Assembly (NCBI RefSeq): GCF_037039395.1 | Contig: NZ_CP146242.1 | Coordinates: 2,615,001-2,679,000, forward strand | Direction of reading: 5' to 3' | Length of the DNA: 64,000 nucleotides | Source of the DNA: Agrobacterium vitis | GTDB taxonomy: Bacteria; Pseudomonadota; Alphaproteobacteria; Rhizobiales; Rhizobiaceae | Shown: positions 60,346-64,000 of the stretch, piece by piece | Layout of the letters: each line of letters begins with the position of its first letter | How positions within the stretch are numbered: position 1 is the stretch's first letter | Program-made: the position numbers and the translations under genes | The notes under the pieces: generated by a model | Database searches by the model: none | Told to the model about the DNA's origin: nothing | The model's input: the letters and a program-made list of their open reading frames with translations, nothing else

Positions 60346-63210
60346 ATGCGCTTTGCCATGATTTTCGAGGGCGTGGACCGCGCCACCAAGGTCATGGCAA
60401 AGATCATGGCGGCAGAAAAAGCAACCGCTGCCGCTAGCGCCAGCAATTCCAAGAAATCCGCGACTGCTGCCGAAGCGGCCACCAAAGCCACGGAAAAGCA
60501 ATCAGCGGCAGTCGGCAAGACGTCTTCGGCCTTTCGGGCGATGGGATCTGCGGCAAAAGGTGCGTTTTCTGCTGTCAGGTCGGGGGCGCAATCGGCTTTC
60601 GGCGCAGTTGCCAACGGCGCGAAAGCTGCCAGCCGAACCGTCCAGGCACTGCACCGGCAAACGATCCAACTGGCGAAAACCGGCTTCAGCCAGGTCGCGA
60701 CGGGCGGGCAAAAAGCATTTCGCGGAGTAGCGCTGGCAGGCAGTATCGGCGCTGCTGCCGCCGTCACCTCCTTCGGCGTTGCCGCAGGTGCCGCCACATC
60801 CATGGTCGATGTCGCCGCTCAGTTCGAGAAGTTTCAGACCATCTTGGAAACCACGGAAGGCTCCAGTGCCAAAGCGAAAACCGCAATGGCATGGGTGGCG
60901 GAATTCGCGGCAAAGACGCCTTACGAACTGTCTGAGGTTAACGAGGCTTTTGTGCAACTGCGCACCCGTGGCCTTGATCCGACGAAGGGCCTTTTGAAGA
61001 CCCTGGGCGATACATCTGCCGCCATGGGAACGCCGCTTAAACAGGCGGTAGAGGCCGTGGCCGATGCCGTCACGGGCGAAAACGAACGCCTGAAGGAATT
61101 CGGGATCGTCGCATCCAAGACCGGCAATAAGATCACTTACGAATACACCAATGCTGCCGGAAAAACAGTCAAAGCGTCAGCCAAGGCAACGGATCGCGTC
61201 GCCATTCAGGCGACCTTGATGAAAATCTGGAGCGAAAAATTCGGCGGTGCGATGGAAAAGCTCTCCAGCACCTGGACCGGAATGATGTCCAATCTGGCCG
61301 ATCTCTGGAGCCAGTTTCAATTGGGGGTCATGAATGCCGGGCTGTTCGACTGGATGAGGGGCAAGCTGAAATTTCTTCTCGACACACTTAATCAAATGAA
61401 AGCCGATGGCTCCTTTGATGCCTGGGCAAAAAAGATCTCCGAGAATATCATTTCCGTTTTTGAAGGGGCTTGGTATTTTGCCAAAGGCGTTTGGGAAACC
61501 TTCGAAAAGCTGAAAACCTACCTAACTGCCGCTTCAGATTATGTAGGCGGCTGGGAAAATTTGGCGGCTATTCTGGGCGCGCTTGTCTTTGCACCGGCCT
61601 TAATCTCTACCGCTGCTGGCTTGGTACAAATCGCCATTGGGCTTTCAATGCTCTCGGCGGCATTGATGGCTAATCCCATCATCTTGATTGTTGCCGCCAT
61701 CGTGGCCGCCGCCGTGGCAATCTACGTCTATTGGGAACCGATCAAGGCGTTTTTCGCGGACCTCTGGTCTTCGATTTCATTGGGAGCCAGCGCCGCTTGG
61801 ACCGCGATCAAGGCGTGGCTAGGCTTTGATCCTGTCGCGGCCTTGTCCTCGGCCTGGTCGTCTGTAGCTTCGGTGGTTTCGAACGCATGGGATGCACTGC
61901 CGCACCTGAGCTGGGATCAGGTTATAGCCGCGCTCGATTGGGTGAGTTGGATTTTCCCGCTGCGCTGGCTGGACTTCATCCCCGGTTTCTCTTGGGCTGG
62001 CATCATTTCCGGGGCGCTTGATTGGGGCCGTTATATCGTCAGTCTCGATTGGACACGCTATCTTACCTCGCTCACTTGGGCGGATGTATTGACCGGGCTT
62101 GATTGGTTGAGCTGGATTTCTCCCCTGCGCTGGCTGGATTTCATTCCCGGCTTTTCATGGGCTGGCATCATTACCGGAGCGTTGGATTGGGGCCAGTACA
62201 TCGTCGGCCTCGACTGGACGCGTTACCTGCCGACGTTCAAGTGGCCGGATTTGCCAAGCTTCAACTGGCCTGACATTCCCATGTTAGAACTGCCGTCGCT
62301 GCCAGATGTTGCGGGATGGATCGGAGCCTTTGGCGATAAGGCCATGGTGGCAATAGAGGCGGTTTCCTCGCGCCTTGGCGGTGCGTGGAGCAAGGTCAAG
62401 TCTGCCTTCTCTTTTGGCGATCAGGAAGCCAAGGTCGCCGTCACCGATCCGGCCACCATTCAGGCCACGGCGGCGGCAACTGCCGCGTTGAAAGCAGACA
62501 TGCAGGCTGTCGCGGCTATCGACACCAGCGCCGCCATGGAAAAGCTCCAGGCTGTTGACGCCGCCGCAAAGGCTATTCTGCCCGCCGTCACTGCCGCGAT
62601 CCGGCAGACGGAAGTCTTCCTGGCTGGCGTCACATTCTATAATCAGGGCGCATCCCTGATGGATACGATGGCGGCAGGCATTCGCGCCCGCTCTGCCGTC
62701 GCCGTGGCTGAGATTGCCAAGGTGGCTCAAACGATGCGCGATCATCTGCCATCGTCCCCCGCCAAGATCGGCCCGCTGTCGGATATTCACCGGTTGAAGT
62801 TTGGCGAGACCATTGCCGGTTCTATTCGCGCCGAGCCGATGGTGAAGGCTATGCGGACGGCAGCGTTGGCCACAATGGGAGCGGCGGCGATAACCGCGCC
62901 TGCCATGGCAGCGCCCAGTGTCACGCCCGCAACGGTCGCCTCGGCCAGTGCCGCCAGCCCGGTATCCAGCCAAAGCCAGAGCGAGGTGGCGCGGTCGCAG
63001 ATTGCCCGCATGTCGGTGCAAGCCGCACCACAATCTGCCAGCGCCGCCGCACCTGTCACCCTGCAATTCAGCCCAACGTTGACGATACCCGCGCAGGCTG
63101 GCCAGGGCGACATCAAGGCGGAGGTTGAGAAGATGATGCGTGACAGTGCGCGAATGCTCGCCGACCTGATGGACGAAGAACAGCGCCGTCGCGCCCGGAG
63201 GAATGTATGA
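60346..63210 (+). CDS. Tail tape measure protein
   Basis: 954 residues from ATG 60346 (CGGAGG upstream). Ala/Lys-rich N-terminal helix, a TMP-core (AQFEKFQTILETTEGSSAKAKTAMAWVAEFAAKTPYELSEVNEAFVQLRTRGLDPTKG; cited AKTPYELSEVNEAFVQLRTRG) near residues 150-220, two hydrophobic helices near 410-470, and then a Trp-rich tandem repeat (61933-62262), ending in an Ala-rich C-terminus (QRRRARRNV). Sets tail length. Confidence 0.93.
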   Translation: MRFAMIFEGVDRATKVMAKIMAAEKATAAASASNSKKSATAAEAATKATEKQSAAVGKTSSAFRAMGSAAKGAFSAVRSGAQSAFGAVANGAKAASRTVQALHRQTIQLAKTGFSQVATGGQKAFRGVALAGSIGAAAAVTSFGVAAGAATSMVDVAAQFEKFQTILETTEGSSAKAKTAMAWVAEFAAKTPYELSEVNEAFVQLRTRGLDPTKGLLKTLGDTSAAMGTPLKQAVEAVADAVTGENERLKEFGIVASKTGNKITYEYTNAAGKTVKASAKATDRVAIQATLMKIWSEKFGGAMEKLSSTWTGMMSNLADLWSQFQLGVMNAGLFDWMRGKLKFLLDTLNQMKADGSFDAWAKKISENIISVFEGAWYFAKGVWETFEKLKTYLTAASDYVGGWENLAAILGALVFAPALISTAAGLVQIAIGLSMLSAALMANPIILIVAAIVAAAVAIYVYWEPIKAFFADLWSSISLGASAAWTAIKAWLGFDPVAALSSAWSSVASVVSNAWDALPHLSWDQVIAALDWVSWIFPLRWLDFIPGFSWAGIISGALDWGRYIVSLDWTRYLTSLTWADVLTGLDWLSWISPLRWLDFIPGFSWAGIITGALDWGQYIVGLDWTRYLPTFKWPDLPSFNWPDIPMLELPSLPDVAGWIGAFGDKAMVAIEAVSSRLGGAWSKVKSAFSFGDQEAKVAVTDPATIQATAAATAALKADMQAVAAIDTSAAMEKLQAVDAAAKAILPAVTAAIRQTEVFLAGVTFYNQGASLMDTMAAGIRARSAVAVAEIAKVAQTMRDHLPSSPAKIGPLSDIHRLKFGETIAGSIRAEPMVKAMRTAALATMGAAAITAPAMAAPSVTPATVASASAASPVSSQSQSEVARSQIARMSVQAAPQSASAAAPVTLQFSPTLTIPAQAGQGDIKAEVEKMMRDSARMLADLMDEEQRRRARRNV
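61933..62262 (+). repeat. 55-residue Trp-rich tandem repeat inside the tape measure gene
   Basis: Two 165-bp units starting LDWVSWIFPLRWLDFIPGFS and LDWLSWISPLRWLDFIPGFS, each with GALDWG and LDWTRYL at the same spacing. The second unit degenerates after LPTFKWPDLPSFNWPDIP. In-frame duplication of a structured segment in the middle of the protein. Confidence 0.85.
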
Positions 63211-63683
63211 TCTATCTCCTCGGCTCCATCCCGCTCGGTATCGATCCTGTCACACCTCCGCTCGCGCAGGAATTCTCTTTCGCCAACACCTTTGCCCAAC
63301 ATGCCCCGACGCGGGGCAAGCCGGTGCTTCAGGAAATCGGCGAGGAACTGGACACGCGCAACTTTTCCTTCTTTTTCTCGGAGGAGTTCTGCGATCCAGC
63401 CGACGAACTGGCGAAGCTTGAAGCGGCCTTCGCGTTAAAAACCCCGATGCCGCTTGTGCTGGGCAATGGGTCATTTGACGGCAAGCGCTGGGTCGTTGAA
63501 AGCCTTTCTGGCCGGATCATCAAGACCAATCGCAGCGGCTCGCCCGTGCGGATCGAGGCAACGATTGGTCTTTTGGAAGACCCGATTGCGGGCGGCCTGT
63601 TCAGCCTGATCACGTCCATTGCCAAGTCTCGTGCGCCAGCCCTTTCCGGGTCCGCTTCCTCAAACCCTGAGGTGAAGAAATGA
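63207..63683 (+). CDS. Tail protein U-like (P2 gpU family)
   Basis: 158 residues. IGIDPVTPPL-type start, FSEEFCDPADELAKLEAAF near 52, and the conserved LVLGNGSFDGKRWVVESLSGRI near 80-101 of P2 gpU. Overlaps the tape measure stop by ATGA and the next gene by ATGA. Unlike Mu (gpN, gpP), the phage uses P2-type tail end genes here. Confidence 0.88.
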   Translation: MIYLLGSIPLGIDPVTPPLAQEFSFANTFAQHAPTRGKPVLQEIGEELDTRNFSFFFSEEFCDPADELAKLEAAFALKTPMPLVLGNGSFDGKRWVVESLSGRIIKTNRSGSPVRIEATIGLLEDPIAGGLFSLITSIAKSRAPALSGSASSNPEVKK

Positions 63684-63949
63684 CCGAGTTGACCGGTGAT
63701 TATTTCGAATACACCACCGTCGCGGGCGACCGGTGGGATATGCTGGCCTATAGCTATTATGGCGACCAGTATAAGCAAACCGTGCTGATCGAAGCCAATC
63801 GCCACCTTTATCTCGACACGCTCACCGTGCCGCCCGCGATCCTGCCCCAAGGCGTGAAGCTGAAGATCCCAGTCATCGCCGAGACCGCAACCAATGCCGA
63901 TGTGCTGCCACCGTGGAAAACGGCTAACCCAACCTATGGAGCAAGCTGA
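63680..63949 (+). CDS. Tail protein X-like (P2 gpX, LysM-like)
   Basis: 89 residues. LysM-like fold: TTVAGDRWDMLAYSYYGDQYKQTVLIEANRHLY (cited AGDRWDMLAYSYYGDQYKQ) and LPQGVKLKIPVI. Binds the tail hub region in P2-like phages. ATGA overlap with gpU-like gene; shares one base with the following gpD-like start. Confidence 0.9.
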   Translation: MTELTGDYFEYTTVAGDRWDMLAYSYYGDQYKQTVLIEANRHLYLDTLTVPPAILPQGVKLKIPVIAETATNADVLPPWKTANPTYGAS

Positions 63950-64000
63950 TGGTGTCGCGGCCATACTTCTCATTGATCTACCAGGGCGTGGACATATCGT
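63949..64000 (+). CDS. Late control protein D-like (partial, runs off right edge)
   Basis: Only 17 codons are visible (MVSRPYFSLIYQGVDIS). Position after gpU and gpX and the start pattern fit the P2 gpD tail hub family. Too short to be certain. Confidence 0.6.
   Translation, partial: MVSRPYFSLIYQGVDIS

Larger units (their letters stand above)
33281..64000 (+). mobile_element. Mu-like transposable prophage (right end beyond window)
   Basis: Gene order and content are those of a transposable myophage: XRE repressor, Ner, ParB-like, MuA, MuB, small early genes, GemA/gp16, Mor, lysis genes, gp26-28-like terminase, DUF935 portal, MuF-like protein, gpG, protease, decoration, capsid, gp35-38-like joining genes, sheath, tube, chaperone, tape measure, then P2-like gpU-gpX-gpD. 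The start coordinate is approximate. Late genes appear intact apart from the portal/MuF frame break and one IS insertion, so the prophage may be functional. Confidence 0.93.

Overview
The window looks like a chromosomal segment of a Rhizobiaceae bacterium (Agrobacterium/Allorhizobium/Rhizobium group). The assignment rests on the high-GC alphaproteobacterial gene content, the ruvCAB-ybgC-tolQRAB block, an alphaproteobacterial-type serC-serA pair, a cioAB-like bd oxidase with a DUF2474 partner, and RirA-type iron boxes (TGA-N9-TCA) in front of siderophore genes. No rRNA, tRNA or CRISPR array was seen.

Positions 1-9469 read leftward as one long gene string: ruvC, ruvA, a vapBC toxin-antitoxin pair wedged between ruvA and ruvB, ruvB, a metallophosphoesterase, two tandem Nudix hydrolases, a DinB-like protein, ybgC, then tolQ-tolR-tolA-tolB (tolB runs off the left edge). 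Many junctions are ATGA overlaps, which fix several starts. Positions 9674-22582 hold housekeeping and envelope genes: a luciferase-like monooxygenase, an outer-membrane beta-barrel, a sterol-desaturase-type hydroxylase overlapping tail-to-tail with a DoxX protein, serC-serA, cioAB plus a 44-residue partner, a Tim44-like protein, a lytic transglycosylase and a lipoprotein. Positions 22633-32776 form an iron island: two TonB-dependent siderophore receptors, an AraC regulator and fhuCDB, with good RirA operators before fhuC and before the first receptor. A dead GFA-family gene and REP-like palindromes lie inside it.

From about 33 kb to the right edge lies a Mu-like transposable prophage whose right end is outside the window. 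It has a repressor/Ner switch around a perfect 18-bp-arm palindrome, a ParB-like protein, MuA and MuB, a string of small early genes, GemA (gp16), Mor, a GH19 lysin, two holin-like membrane proteins, then a Mu-type head module (small and large terminase, DUF935 portal, MuF-like protein with a PBECR2-type tail, gpG, protease, decoration protein, capsid) and a contractile tail module (sheath, tube, chaperone, tape measure) that ends in P2-like gpU-gpX-gpD genes.

The points most worth a second look are in the prophage. A cargo gene resembling AbiJ/HEPN abortive-infection proteins lies backwards in the head operon and is cut by an IS5-like element with a 4-bp target duplication; removing the IS restores one 347-codon frame. 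The portal and MuF reading frames are linked by an in-frame A AAA AAC slippery heptamer, so a 981-residue fusion by -1 frameshifting is possible. The tail chaperone has a lambda-type GGGAAAG slip site. A short motif, TTTCTAACG (core TCTAACG), recurs through the prophage, including as an inverted pair just before the parB-like gene. Three identical-arm hairpins (GACCGGAC-N4-GTCCGGTC) punctuate late gene borders.
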